Source of the DNA: JAEYZM01 sp943372195
GTDB lineage: Bacteria; Bacteroidota; Bacteroidia; Sphingobacteriales; Sphingobacteriaceae
Assembly (NCBI GenBank): GCA_943372195.1
Contig: CALRXS010000006.1
Coordinates: 1 to 64,000, forward strand
DNA: 64,000 bases
Direction: 5' to 3'
The translations under genes and the position numbers were made by a program. Of this stretch, positions 1 through 8,719 are shown piece after piece. The first letter of the stretch is position 1. Every line of letters begins with the position of its first letter. Under the pieces are notes generated by a model. The model had not been told where the DNA came from. It saw only the letters and a program-made list of their open reading frames with translations, and made no database searches.

Positions 1-83
1 TGCTCATCATACGGCCCTTCGATTATATCGCAGCTACTTAATGCTACGATAAACGAGAATATGATTAAAATATATTTTTTCAT
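1..83 (-). CDS. Lipoprotein, N-terminal fragment (possibly Omp28 family)
   Basis: Only the first 27 codons lie in the window; the gene runs off the left edge. They read MKKYILIIFSFIVALSSC followed by DIIEGPYDE. A charged start, a hydrophobic stretch and a lipobox LSSC with the acceptor Cys at residue 18 mark a lipoprotein signal peptide. The ATG lies four bases after the stop of the DUF6029 barrel gene, so it is probably the last visible gene of the TlpA-DUF6029 operon. Omp28-family lipoproteins often sit beside such genes and begin with a similar short acidic segment after the Cys, but this identification is an inference from 27 residues. Confidence 0.7.
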   Translation of the reverse strand, partial: MKKYILIIFSFIVALSSCDIIEGPYDE

Positions 84-87
84 TTTA

Positions 88-1722
88 TTAAAAACTAGTT
101 GTAACAGAAACACCCACACCATTGGCAGCTGGTATTAATCGGCATACACCACCTACACATAAATAACCTTCACGCTGCTTACCATAAGATAACGCAATTC
201 TGGTTGAGTTACGTATATAACCAAAAGTACCAGTGATATAATGAACTTCTCTTTTAGAGTTCTTCGGATTATTATAGTTAAATTGATCGAACACAGCAAA
301 GAACCAATGAGGTGAAATGGTATACTCTAATAAAGCCATTGCCCATTGTCCTTCATCTTGCTTAGTATACATTTGTTGTGCTTCAGCTCTAATCGTATTC
401 TTCTTATTGATTTTATATTGACCTTCTAAGATCCAGATATGAGTGTATAAGGTTCCATAACCTGATAATCCTTGAACAACATCTTTATTAAATACTTGAT
501 ACATATATGTACCAGATCCTTTCCATTTGTTACTGAATTTCTTTGTAATTATTACTTCAATGTCTTCATACATCAATACCTTTCCTTTAGAAATTCCATT
601 TAACTCATAACCTAATCCGCCTGTTATTCTTGTTGTATCTAAACTACTCACATGAGAATATTGCACACTTAAAAGTGTACCATATTTGCCACCAAAGGTT
701 GAGCCCTTTTTGAAATTATATGATATCTCGGCTTGATATCCGAATTCACCATTAGGTTGTGTAGCATAAGGATAAAATGCTGCGAAAGCATAAGTGTATT
801 GCTTCGTAATTGCAGGTAGATAGTTAATCAATAAAACGTTACCATCCGCATCACGATTAGATTTGAAATCCATATTATCTACATACTTCGCAGATGTCAT
901 AATACTTAATGGACCATCAGAATACGTTGCAGATGCAAACAATGCAGAACCTGGTTTATAAATATAACGGTTAGTAAAAGATGGGTCGTTAATCTTATAA
1001 GCGTATTCTGTATAAAAATTAATTTTCGGAGTAATTACGTTTAATCGCCCTGCGAATGCCGCAACGTTTTCTGGTAATATTTTTAGGGGGTTTTGATCGG
1101 CTTGATATTTACTTACTACCGATCCGCCAAGTATATACGATGTTTTACCATTAAAAATATTAGAGAAAGTCTCATTCAAATTTATTTCAGCATCTAATCC
1201 TCTTACAATACCTTCACCTTTTTCAAAGAAAAATCTTTGTTGTCCGATTACTGCTTTTATATAAACACCTTTAGCAGGTTTATATCTTAAGCGTATACCA
1301 TCCATTGCATTATCAACACCTAAACCGCGTTCTTCATACGATCTAAATATTAATCCTGTACCAAACTGCTCATAGAAATTACCTACCGTAAACTCTAATC
1401 CGTCTTGTTCATAAGATGCATATCTATATGTAATGCCACTACCATTAAATCGAGGGTCGAAACCTAGTAAAGGCTTTTGATAAGATTCATAACGAATGCC
1501 GGCTTTAAAATTTCCACGAGTATAATTGATGTTTGCAAAACTATTCATACGTACATTCTCTGGTACGTTCTGCGCACCAATAATTGTATCTTCAAAATAG
1601 TTTTGAGCATCAAATTGAAAGTTACCGTGAATTTCACCAACTTGATATTTGTTCTCTTGTTCTTGGGCATTTGCAATGCTTATAGAGAACAGAACCAATA
1701 AGAATAATAAAAGCTTTTTCAT
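88..1722 (-). CDS. DUF6029-type outer-membrane beta-barrel protein
   Basis: 544 residues with a signal peptide (cleavage near ANA|Q at residue 19) and a body of alternating short aromatic/polar strands ending in Phe, as expected of an outer-membrane beta-barrel. Overall length and motifs such as the GNFYEQFG segment near residue 115 recall the Bacteroidota family DUF6029, whose function is unknown. It begins one base after the TlpA-like gene's stop and ends four bases before the next lipoprotein start, so the three genes are almost certainly cotranscribed. The neighbours suggest a role at the outer membrane together with a periplasmic thiol oxidoreductase. The beta-barrel call is firm; the family name is from recognition only. 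Confidence 0.8.
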   Translation of the reverse strand: MKKLLLFLLVLFSISIANAQEQENKYQVGEIHGNFQFDAQNYFEDTIIGAQNVPENVRMNSFANINYTRGNFKAGIRYESYQKPLLGFDPRFNGSGITYRYASYEQDGLEFTVGNFYEQFGTGLIFRSYEERGLGVDNAMDGIRLRYKPAKGVYIKAVIGQQRFFFEKGEGIVRGLDAEINLNETFSNIFNGKTSYILGGSVVSKYQADQNPLKILPENVAAFAGRLNVITPKINFYTEYAYKINDPSFTNRYIYKPGSALFASATYSDGPLSIMTSAKYVDNMDFKSNRDADGNVLLINYLPAITKQYTYAFAAFYPYATQPNGEFGYQAEISYNFKKGSTFGGKYGTLLSVQYSHVSSLDTTRITGGLGYELNGISKGKVLMYEDIEVIITKKFSNKWKGSGTYMYQVFNKDVVQGLSGYGTLYTHIWILEGQYKINKKNTIRAEAQQMYTKQDEGQWAMALLEYTISPHWFFAVFDQFNYNNPKNSKREVHYITGTFGYIRNSTRIALSYGKQREGYLCVGGVCRLIPAANGVGVSVTTSF

Positions 1723-1723
1723 T

Positions 1724-2227
1724 TTATTTTATTGACTCTCCTTTGGCAAGTTTTTTCACTAATTCAAACAATTCTTCTTCATCACCTGGGGTATAAGAAT
1801 TGTGTTGCCAAACTATTTCACCTTTACCATTTACTAAAAAAGTATGAGGTATATTGTTAACGTTTAAAGCTCTTTTAAAATCACCATTTGGGTCTAAATA
1901 TATTTCATATTCCCAACTTCTAGAATTTACAAAAGGTTGAACTCTTGCCATATTTCTTGAGTCATCAGTTGATACTGCAATAACTTTTACGCCTGTTTCT
2001 TTTTGCCACTCTTCATATTGCTCAGAGATAGCAGTTAATTCTTGAACGCAAGGCTTGCACCATGTAGCCCAAAAACTAATTATGATTGGTTTGCCATCAT
2101 TTGAAATAGTAGAAGTATTGATGTTTTCTCCACCAATATTTTTTACTTCAACAGATGGTATTTTGTTTTGTGCAATTGAGTAACTGTAAATGAAAATTAC
2201 AGCTAACATTAATAAGATTCTTTTCAT
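1724..2227 (-). CDS. TlpA-like thioredoxin-fold protein, exported
   Basis: 167 residues with a signal peptide ending near residue 19 (SIAQ). The active site WCKPC has its redox cysteines at 57 and 60, preceded by the usual ISFWAT strand, and a cis-Pro loop NNIPHTFLV follows near residue 130. This is the TlpA/ResA arrangement of a periplasmic thiol-disulfide oxidoreductase. It is the first gene of a tight run with the DUF6029 barrel and a lipoprotein, and follows the Omp28-like gene, which has its own CGWC motif, across a terminator. The likely role is disulfide reduction or exchange on exported partners; the substrate is not evident. Confidence 0.9.
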   Translation of the reverse strand: MKRILLMLAVIFIYSYSIAQNKIPSVEVKNIGGENINTSTISNDGKPIIISFWATWCKPCVQELTAISEQYEEWQKETGVKVIAVSTDDSRNMARVQPFVNSRSWEYEIYLDPNGDFKRALNVNNIPHTFLVNGKGEIVWQHNSYTPGDEEELFELVKKLAKGESIK

Positions 2228-2251
2228 TGTGTTTGTTAGTATTCAAAATTA

Positions 2252-2284
2252 AAAAAACAGCCAATTTAACATTGGCTGTTTTTT
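2252..2284 (-). terminator. Rho-independent terminator after the Omp28-like gene
   Basis: A 14-bp perfect stem (2252-2265 with 2271-2284) around a 5-base loop. The GC-rich part is ACAGCCAAT/ATTGGCTGT and the flanks are A/T runs, so it gives a U-tract on either strand. It lies between the stop of the T9SS/Omp28-like gene and the start of the TlpA-like gene, separating them into two transcripts. Confidence 0.85.
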
Positions 2285-2307
2285 AAAAAATATTGTATTG
2301 ATAAAAA

Positions 2308-4359
2308 TTATCTTGTTAATACAACTTTAGCAGCAACTGATTCAGTTCCTACTTTAATGATTGCTTGGTAAACACCATTTGCAATAGAAGCATCTGCATT
2401 CCAAGTGAAGAATTTAGAACCACCTAAAGTAGAACCTTCAGTAGTTGTATAAACTAAACGACCTGTTAAGTCATAAACTTCTAATGTAATATCGTTTGAT
2501 AAAGCTGGCATTTTAACTTCAAAGTTCACCTTACCGTTTGATGGGTTAGGGAAAGTTGATACTTCAAATGTTTCAGCTTTTTGTGTAGCAACACCTGTTG
2601 CGAAATTCACTTCGTTTGCATTGTAAATTTCACCTGTGTTAGCATCACTTACCCAACCAATAACGTGTAAGTAACCAGCATCAACGTTTGCAGGTACTGC
2701 ATATTGATAGTTATAAGTATGTACTGAGTTTGTTGTTACAGTAGCAGGAATACTTGATTCTGTACCAGCCCAACCACCTAAGATTGCTCTTGCTACGTGG
2801 TCATAAACCATTTGTGCTGCAGGAACTGGCGAAGGCAAGTTATGGTAATTACCCATAGCACCATTAGCACCACCTGAATAGTAGTTAACTTGTGCATATC
2901 CTGAAGCTGTACCTCTTACATCATCTTCTACAATTACACAGTTGAATCTTAAGTCACCTGATAAATCTGTAGCAAATGTTGCTGATAATGTAATATCCAT
3001 CATTCTAGTTGTACCATTATAAGTTGCTTGTACTCCTACATCACATGGAGTGAACCCGCTAATTCTAGCATCGTATTCTGTGAAGAAATCTGAAGGATCG
3101 AATTCGCCGTTCTTTCTATCAACTAAACCACTTGGGTAACCACCAATGAAACCAGCGATACCAGCATCATATTCTGAAACTACCATAGGGTCACTATTGT
3201 GAACTGCAATTAACATTGCTGTTGTAGGGTATGTCTTATGTAATGAATCCATAAACACTGTACCTCTTGGGCACCATCCACACCATGTACCTGTTGCTTC
3301 TTCGAATACAACTCTCTTCGTCGGACTAAATGCCAAAGCTGCAATCGCAGCAGATAATGTATCGTTTGCTTTGTTAACATCACCTGTTAAATCAACCCAA
3401 ACTTTTACTGGCCATCCACCTGCAGAAGGAATTGTAAATGGTGTAGCATGTGAGAAATCATAAGTAGCACCTGATGCAATGTTCAAACCAACTTTTGTAT
3501 CAGTTTGTACTTGACCATTTGCTAAATACTTTAATGTTAAACTTGAAATTGGAGCAGAACCAATGTTAATTAATTGACCTGAAATTGTGATTGCTTGTCC
3601 AGCACCACCATTTGTAGGAAAAGTTAATTTAGTCATCTCTGCATCATTTGCAGCTTGAGTACCATAAACAAATCTGTAGTATGCATTGTCTTCATGAGTA
3701 TCAGCATTACCACCATTTGTTACTACAGAGTTAGTATTTGGTGCACCTGAAACTTGGAATGCATTCGAACCATCAACTTGAATACCTAACGTTAATGACA
3801 AAGGTGTTAAGTAAGTTCTTTGGTCAACAATATAGATATCATTTGTTCCTTCTTCTAAAACTATAGCCCAATATGTCCAGTTTGTACCTGCTGAACCTGG
3901 TGCTGAAAATGAACAAAATTGAATCCAGTGCTGACGATTTGGAGCTGTTCCAAATGTCTTGTGTCTAATAACATCATTCGCACCTGCTGCAGCTAAACCC
4001 CAAACCATGATAGAATTATCAGGAATTGATGCACTTGGTAATGCTGTGTTTGTAGCTGTTGGTGCAGTAATTGCTGATGTTGTAAATGTTAAAACACCAG
4101 AAGTTGATACTTTGTATGATGATACTGATGTACCATTGAACAAGAATGTTAAATCTGCTGGTAATGCTACTTCTGTAGACCATACTGGAGTCGCACTAGT
4201 TGAAGCAATAATTGTCCAATCAGCTAAACCAGGTTGCTCTATGTCTGTATTTAGACCTTTTGGATTCTCGCCTGCGCTTAAATACGGTAAATAATAATAT
4301 TGTGCATTAGCAATGTTTACGCAAATCACAATAAACAATAATGTAAAAAGTTTTTTCAT
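2308..4359 (-). CDS. Omp28-like secreted protein with thioredoxin-type CGWC motif and T9SS sorting domain
   Basis: 683 residues. Signal peptide to about residue 19 (ANAQ). The N-terminal half (20-345) is beta-rich and threonine/serine-rich. At 352-370 comes FEEATGTWCGWCPRG, with cysteines 360 and 363, the signature of Omp28-related proteins and a thioredoxin-like fold. The last ~80 residues (from FPNPSNGKVNFEV) are a type A T9SS C-terminal sorting domain ending in KVVLTR, which sends the protein through the type IX secretion system to the cell surface. So this is a surface or released protein with a possible redox-active pair. A terminator follows, and the TlpA/DUF6029 operon lies next downstream. 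Exact function unknown. Confidence 0.88.
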   Translation of the reverse strand: MKKLFTLLFIVICVNIANAQYYYLPYLSAGENPKGLNTDIEQPGLADWTIIASTSATPVWSTEVALPADLTFLFNGTSVSSYKVSTSGVLTFTTSAITAPTATNTALPSASIPDNSIMVWGLAAAGANDVIRHKTFGTAPNRQHWIQFCSFSAPGSAGTNWTYWAIVLEEGTNDIYIVDQRTYLTPLSLTLGIQVDGSNAFQVSGAPNTNSVVTNGGNADTHEDNAYYRFVYGTQAANDAEMTKLTFPTNGGAGQAITISGQLINIGSAPISSLTLKYLANGQVQTDTKVGLNIASGATYDFSHATPFTIPSAGGWPVKVWVDLTGDVNKANDTLSAAIAALAFSPTKRVVFEEATGTWCGWCPRGTVFMDSLHKTYPTTAMLIAVHNSDPMVVSEYDAGIAGFIGGYPSGLVDRKNGEFDPSDFFTEYDARISGFTPCDVGVQATYNGTTRMMDITLSATFATDLSGDLRFNCVIVEDDVRGTASGYAQVNYYSGGANGAMGNYHNLPSPVPAAQMVYDHVARAILGGWAGTESSIPATVTTNSVHTYNYQYAVPANVDAGYLHVIGWVSDANTGEIYNANEVNFATGVATQKAETFEVSTFPNPSNGKVNFEVKMPALSNDITLEVYDLTGRLVYTTTEGSTLGGSKFFTWNADASIANGVYQAIIKVGTESVAAKVVLTR

Positions 4360-4432
4360 TTTATTTTGTAAGTTTGTTCTGTGTATAATTATTCAATTTT
4401 AACAAAAATTATGCAAATTAAAAATTTTTCTC

Positions 4433-4458
4433 TCATACCAGCTTAATTTTTGGTATGA
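4433..4458. promoter_or_regulatory. 8-bp inverted repeat between divergent T9SS genes
   Basis: TCATACCA (4433-4440) and TGGTATGA (4451-4458) form a perfect inverted repeat with a 10-base spacer. It sits in the 134-base region between two divergent genes for T9SS proteins. It could be an operator shared by both or a weak hairpin in the leader of the plus-strand gene. No clear TAnnTTTG box was seen here. Confidence 0.35.
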
Positions 4459-4493
4459 TTTTCGTTATTTTACATAATTACAATACAATTTAT

Positions 4494-5192
4494 ATGAAAA
4501 AATCTTTACTTATTTTAGTTCTAGGCTTTATAACATCGTTGACTAGCGCACAAAACTTGCAAATTACCAACCATTCAAGTACCTATACTTACAATGGTTC
4601 TTCTGAAAAATTATCACATGTCAATGTACATGTTAAAAACAATGGCTCTTCAAGTACTAATGTTTTCACTCAGAGAAAAATTCAATCTCTTACACCAGGT
4701 CACTTAAGTTATTTCTGCTTCGGTGTAACTTGCTATCCACCTAGTGTTAACAAATCACCTGATGTATTAGCTTTAGCTGCAGGTGCATCTGATACTTCTA
4801 TTATCACTTACCTTGATCCTCTTGGTACTGTAGGTGCTAGCATCGTTACATATTGCGTTAAGAATACACAAGAAACTGATTCGGCTTGCGTAACCATTAC
4901 TTACGACATGACAGCGACTGGTATCGTCAATAACTCTCACTTAAAATTTGTGAAAGTATTCCCTAACCCGGCTGAAACTGAATTGAACTTAGCCTATAAC
5001 ACTGAAAAGAATTTCAACCAAATGGAAATTCAATTATTAGACATCAACGGTCGCTTAGTTTACACTGAAAAACTAAACACTAAAGATGGTTTAATTAAGA
5101 TGGATGTTTCTGAATTTACAGCTGGCATCTATGTATGCAACTTAGTTGCCGATGGTAGAGTTGTTGCGAGAGACAAAGCTATCATTAAATAA
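4494..5192 (+). CDS. Secreted protein with T9SS type A sorting domain
   Basis: 232 residues from the ATG at 4494, chosen because it opens directly onto a signal peptide (MKKSLLILVLGF...TSAQ). The open frame reaches up to 4455, but those extra 13 residues would spoil the signal. The mature part (20-140) is a single beta-rich domain with four Cys that I do not recognise. The last ~75 residues, from VFPNPAETELNLAYN to the basic end AIIK, are a T9SS C-terminal sorting domain. The protein is therefore exported to the surface. It is monocistronic, divergent from the Omp28-like gene and convergent with the serine hydrolase gene. Confidence 0.85.
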   Translation: MKKSLLILVLGFITSLTSAQNLQITNHSSTYTYNGSSEKLSHVNVHVKNNGSSSTNVFTQRKIQSLTPGHLSYFCFGVTCYPPSVNKSPDVLALAAGASDTSIITYLDPLGTVGASIVTYCVKNTQETDSACVTITYDMTATGIVNNSHLKFVKVFPNPAETELNLAYNTEKNFNQMEIQLLDINGRLVYTEKLNTKDGLIKMDVSEFTAGIYVCNLVADGRVVARDKAIIK

Positions 5193-5260
5193 TGTAAGAT
5201 GTAAGATGTAGAATGTAAAATTAACCCTACATTCTACATCTTAAATTCTACATCTTACAT
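5193..5260. terminator. Bidirectional hairpin made of TGTAAGA repeats between convergent genes
   Basis: Directly after the stop of the T9SS gene the sequence repeats ATGTAAG/ATGTAGA heptamers, then after ACCC runs back as their complement (TACATTCTACATCTTA near 5228-5243, then TACATCTTACA near 5249-5259), ending in a T-run. The arms form a long imperfect stem. It separates convergent genes and probably terminates both. The heptamer build resembles the low-complexity repeats at 22611 and 61328. Confidence 0.7.
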
Positions 5261-5262
5261 TT

Positions 5263-6438
5263 TTATTTCCTTCCTGGTGAGTGATGCAAATACGCCGAAA
5301 ACTTCCTTCCCGCATCTGGTTTACGATCGTAAATTATATCTACTAAAGGATCAAGATTTCTAAAATTTGATCTCTCATTATTACATAAAATTATTATTGA
5401 ATGTCGGTTCTCTAAATCACGCATAAAGAATGATTTAAATCCGTTCCACCAACCTCCATGATAAGGTATAATAGTACCATCCTCTAATTCAAACGTCCTC
5501 CATCCGAAGGCATAATTAAACGGACCTTTTAAAGTTTTGCTACCTGGTATATACATTAATTTCACAATGCTATCTGATAAAAATTTATCAGAATACAATA
5601 CTCGATCCCAAATATGCATATCACCTGTCGTAGAATAAATTCCTTTATCACCTGTAGCTCCATCTAAATAATCGTGTCGTACTTTCGCTCCCCATTTATC
5701 ATATGCATCTACATATTTAAAATCACCTAAATGATTTACATCTAATACATAAGTATGTTTCATTCCCAATGGTCTGAATATTTTTTTCTCCATGTATTCC
5801 TTGAAGCTCATTCCAGTCACCTTCTCAACAATTGCTGCCAACAAAACATATCCGGTATTACTATAATCCATTCTTCTATCAGGGAAAAAGTAAATTTCTG
5901 GTTTATGTTTGATCATTAATTCAACTACCCCTTGGTTGGTTAATGGTGTTTTTCGATCAGTAAACTTTTCTGTGAAATAAGTATAATTCCCTAATCCGCC
6001 TCTATGAGTCAACAACAATTCAATTGTAATATTTTTATAAGGGAAAGTCGGATAAAATTTTTGAACACTATCGCTCAAATTTATTTTACCATCTTGCACT
6101 AATTTCATAATTGCAGCGGCAGTAAATTGCTTACTTACTGATGCTAATTGATAGATAGAATTATTTTTTAAATGTTTCTTCTTTTTCTTCGGATCTTGGT
6201 AACCAAAAGACTTTTGATAAAGTACGTGTTCATCAAAACTTATTAATACACTTCCATGAAAATTATTTCTACTTTCTAGTTCATTAAAGAATGCATCAAT
6301 TTTTTCTGCTTTACGTTTAAAAGCTATTGTATCATAAGCTCTGCTGGGTTCTTCTAATTTTACCTTATCTGATTTTTCTGATTGTTTGCATGCAGTAATA
6401 AGTACTACACACAACATTATCAAAAATATTTTTTTCAT
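5263..6438 (-). CDS. Serine hydrolase lipoprotein (class C beta-lactamase/PBP-like)
   Basis: 391 residues. The signal peptide has lipobox ITAC (Cys17). The catalytic motifs of the beta-lactamase-related family (Pfam Beta-lactamase) are all visible: SVSK at 100-103 (nucleophile Ser and general base Lys), YSN at 192-194, and HGG at 327-329 in the position of the KTG box. HGG replaces KTG in many esterase or peptidase members of the family, so a cell-wall D-amino-peptidase or esterase role is more likely than antibiotic resistance. It follows the permease gene with no gap (its ATG is at 6438; the permease stop begins at 6439), so the two are probably cotranscribed. Confidence 0.9.
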   Translation of the reverse strand: MKKIFLIMLCVVLITACKQSEKSDKVKLEEPSRAYDTIAFKRKAEKIDAFFNELESRNNFHGSVLISFDEHVLYQKSFGYQDPKKKKKHLKNNSIYQLASVSKQFTAAAIMKLVQDGKINLSDSVQKFYPTFPYKNITIELLLTHRGGLGNYTYFTEKFTDRKTPLTNQGVVELMIKHKPEIYFFPDRRMDYSNTGYVLLAAIVEKVTGMSFKEYMEKKIFRPLGMKHTYVLDVNHLGDFKYVDAYDKWGAKVRHDYLDGATGDKGIYSTTGDMHIWDRVLYSDKFLSDSIVKLMYIPGSKTLKGPFNYAFGWRTFELEDGTIIPYHGGWWNGFKSFFMRDLENRHSIIILCNNERSNFRNLDPLVDIIYDRKPDAGRKFSAYLHHSPGRK

Positions 6439-7896
6439 TTACTCTATCTCCTTGATTTTATTTTTAAAGATTGCATAAACTGGTACTCCCATTGCCACAA
6501 TTATTAAGCCTGGCCAAGAGTAATTTGGTTTATAAACTAATAAAATAATACATACCGCTGATGCAAGTAAAATGTATAAAATCGGAATGAAGGGATAGCC
6601 AAATGCTTTGTAAGGTCTCTCTGCATTTGGTTGTGATTTTCTCAACTTGAAAATACCTAAGATTGTTAATATATAAAACAACAACACAGCAAATACTACA
6701 TAATCTAATAGATCTCCATATGAACCTGAAATACATAAAATACAAGCCCAAACACACTGATAAATCAATGCATTACCGGGTACACTAAATTTATTCAACT
6801 TCGACATTCCATTAAAAAACAATCCGTCTTTTGCCGTAGCATAATAAACTCTAGCTCCTGATAATATACACCCGTTATTACATCCGAAGGTAGCAATCAT
6901 AATAAGTATAGACATCAGGATGGTAGCGCTTGAGCCACCTACTGCTTCTGCTACTGCTGTAGCAACACGATCGTTGGTTGCAAATTGAATACCTCTAGCC
7001 ATTACATCTGTACCTGCTGGGTCACCCTTCAATGGTAACACCAATAGATAAACTACATTCATCAAAATATAAATGATAGTAACCAATGATGTACCTATCA
7101 CCATGCTTAATACTAAATTACGTTTCGGATTTTGAATTTCATCGCCTGAAAATCCGATGTTATTCCATGCATCACTTGAAAACAATGAGCCTACCATGGC
7201 AATACCTAATGCCGGTACTATTCCCCAAGCAACGATGTCATAAATTTGATAAGTGCCCGCAGCATCTTTCTTTATTACATTTGCAGACCATAAATCTGAA
7301 AAGTTTTGTTGTACTACATCGGCATTTACTCCAAATAATAAGCCTACAATTATTAACCCGAACAATGCCACAATTTTTGTACTTCCGAAGATATTCTGAA
7401 TCAACTTGCCATTCTTGACTCCCTTTGAGTTTATATAGGTCAAGAGTATTATACTCAGTATCGCTAATATCTGCACTGAATTTATTTTAAGTCCGGCGAC
7501 TTGCATCAACACTATATCTTCTGAAATTAACTCAGGTAATAACACCCCGGTATACTTTGCAAAAGCAACACCCACTGCTGCGATAGTTCCTGTTTGAATG
7601 ACTAAGAATAATGTCCAGGCATATAAAAATGCAATGGGCTTACCCCAAGCTTCACGTAAGTAAACATATTGACCACCTGCCTTTGGCATCATACCTGCAA
7701 GCTCTCCATAACTTAAAGCACCTGCGATGGTAATAAAACCTGTCAATAACCAAATAACCAAGAGCCAACCTGAAGAACCTACTTGGCGTGCAATGTCTGC
7801 ACTCACTAAAAAAATGCCGGAACCAATCATGGTACCAGCAACTATCATTATTGAATCGAATAACTTAAGTTCTTTCTTGAATTCTTGTTCAGCCAT
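6439..7896 (-). CDS. APC-superfamily amino-acid permease
   Basis: 485 residues starting at the ATG at 7896 (MAEQEFKKELKLFDS). The open frame continues to 8025, but that would overlap the divergent rhodanese gene and its promoter and would add 43 residues foreign to the family. There are about 12 membrane spans. The first holds the APC signature GTMIGSGIF, where the backbone contacts the amino group of the substrate; TM2-TM3 carry SYGELAGMMPKAGGQYVY. The best match by eye is the LAT/AAT-like branch of APC transporters (Pfam AA_permease_2). Substrate cannot be read from the sequence. The downstream neighbour is the serine hydrolase, hinting at peptide or amino-acid scavenging. Confidence 0.9.
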   Translation of the reverse strand: MAEQEFKKELKLFDSIMIVAGTMIGSGIFLVSADIARQVGSSGWLLVIWLLTGFITIAGALSYGELAGMMPKAGGQYVYLREAWGKPIAFLYAWTLFLVIQTGTIAAVGVAFAKYTGVLLPELISEDIVLMQVAGLKINSVQILAILSIILLTYINSKGVKNGKLIQNIFGSTKIVALFGLIIVGLLFGVNADVVQQNFSDLWSANVIKKDAAGTYQIYDIVAWGIVPALGIAMVGSLFSSDAWNNIGFSGDEIQNPKRNLVLSMVIGTSLVTIIYILMNVVYLLVLPLKGDPAGTDVMARGIQFATNDRVATAVAEAVGGSSATILMSILIMIATFGCNNGCILSGARVYYATAKDGLFFNGMSKLNKFSVPGNALIYQCVWACILCISGSYGDLLDYVVFAVLLFYILTILGIFKLRKSQPNAERPYKAFGYPFIPILYILLASAVCIILLVYKPNYSWPGLIIVAMGVPVYAIFKNKIKEIE

Positions 7897-7938
7897 AAGG
7901 GTATTTTTTTTAAATATATAGTATTTTAGAATTAAAAT

Positions 7939-7946
7939 TATCTTTG
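7939..7946 (+). promoter_or_regulatory. Bacteroidota -7 box for the rhodanese-fabD run
   Basis: TATCTTTG matches TAnnTTTG exactly and lies 16 bases before the rhodanese ATG, giving a very short leader. No TTG was seen at the usual -33 spacing. Confidence 0.6.
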
Positions 7947-7962
7947 TTGAAAATTCATTGTT

Positions 7963-8280
7963 ATGGTAAAAGAAGTTACAGTTCAAGAAGTAAAGCAGAT
8001 GTTCGATGAAAATCAAGATTTTCAATTGATTGATGTTAGAGAAGAATTTGAATATGATACAGCTAATCTAGGTGGCGAATTAATTCCTCTAGCTAATGTT
8101 TTATTAGAATCTGACAAAATTTCAAAAGACAAAAAAGTAGTGATTCATTGTAGAAGCGGAGCTAGAAGTGCAGCAGCAATAATGCAACTAGAGCAAAACT
8201 ACGGGTTCACAAATTTATATAATATGAAAGGTGGAATCATTGCATGGGCAAATGAAATTGACCCTTCTAAAAGTTTATAA
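7963..8280 (+). CDS. Rhodanese-like domain protein
   Basis: 105 residues forming one rhodanese domain. LIDVREEFEYDTANL (22-36) is the CH2A-type motif, and the active-site loop is CRSGAR (63-68) with catalytic Cys63. Single-domain rhodaneses move sulfane sulfur, but the acceptor is not clear here. No signal peptide, so cytoplasmic. It is the first gene of a run with GNAT (8 bases away), fabD and tsaE, driven by the TATCTTTG box. ORF length is normal for the family. Confidence 0.92.
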   Translation: MVKEVTVQEVKQMFDENQDFQLIDVREEFEYDTANLGGELIPLANVLLESDKISKDKKVVIHCRSGARSAAAIMQLEQNYGFTNLYNMKGGIIAWANEIDPSKSL

Positions 8281-8288
8281 AATTCGAT

Positions 8289-8714
8289 ATGACGTACGAA
8301 GTAAAACGTCGTAAATATTCTGTTAGCAGCGACAAACGTAAGCTACATTGGGACTTAATTTGTTCAGAAATTAAGAAACAATATTGGGCAAAAGATTTAA
8401 GTTTAGCTGTAATAAAAAAATCAATAAAGAATTCGAGGTCATACGGACTTTACTACGAAAATCAGCAAATAGGTTTTGCAAAAGCATTAAGTGATCAATC
8501 ACGCTTTGCATATCTTTCTGATGTTTTTATTTTAGAAGAACATAGAGGTAAAGGATTAGCTATTTTTTTAATAAAATCTATACTTAACGACCCCGAATTA
8601 AAATATGTTGCTAAATGGATGTTAGCAACTAAAGACGCTCACAACTTATATAAAAAAGTAGGCTTCGAAAAACTTAAAAATCCGAATGCCTTTATGCAAT
8701 TAATTATAAAATAA
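8289..8714 (+). CDS. GNAT-family N-acetyltransferase
   Basis: 141 residues. The acetyl-CoA pyrophosphate loop RGKGLA is at 86-91, after the strand YLSDVFILEEH, and the C-terminal part WMLATKDAHNLYKKVGF is the usual motif B helix of GNAT enzymes. The acetylated substrate cannot be predicted. It sits five bases before fabD and eight after the rhodanese gene, so it is probably cotranscribed with both. Confidence 0.9.
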   Translation: MTYEVKRRKYSVSSDKRKLHWDLICSEIKKQYWAKDLSLAVIKKSIKNSRSYGLYYENQQIGFAKALSDQSRFAYLSDVFILEEHRGKGLAIFLIKSILNDPELKYVAKWMLATKDAHNLYKKVGFEKLKNPNAFMQLIIK

Positions 8715-8719
8715 TAAAT

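Noticed and set aside
3959..4294. Open frame opposite the Omp28-like gene (111 codons)
   Set aside because: It lies wholly within a well-supported T9SS gene on the other strand and shows no signal, motif or promoter. The same applies to other overlapping frames such as 7086-7418, 12624-12944 and 61569-62192.
7897..8025. N-terminal extension of the permease
   Set aside because: It would overlap the rhodanese gene start and promoter and adds an extra hydrophobic segment foreign to APC permeases.
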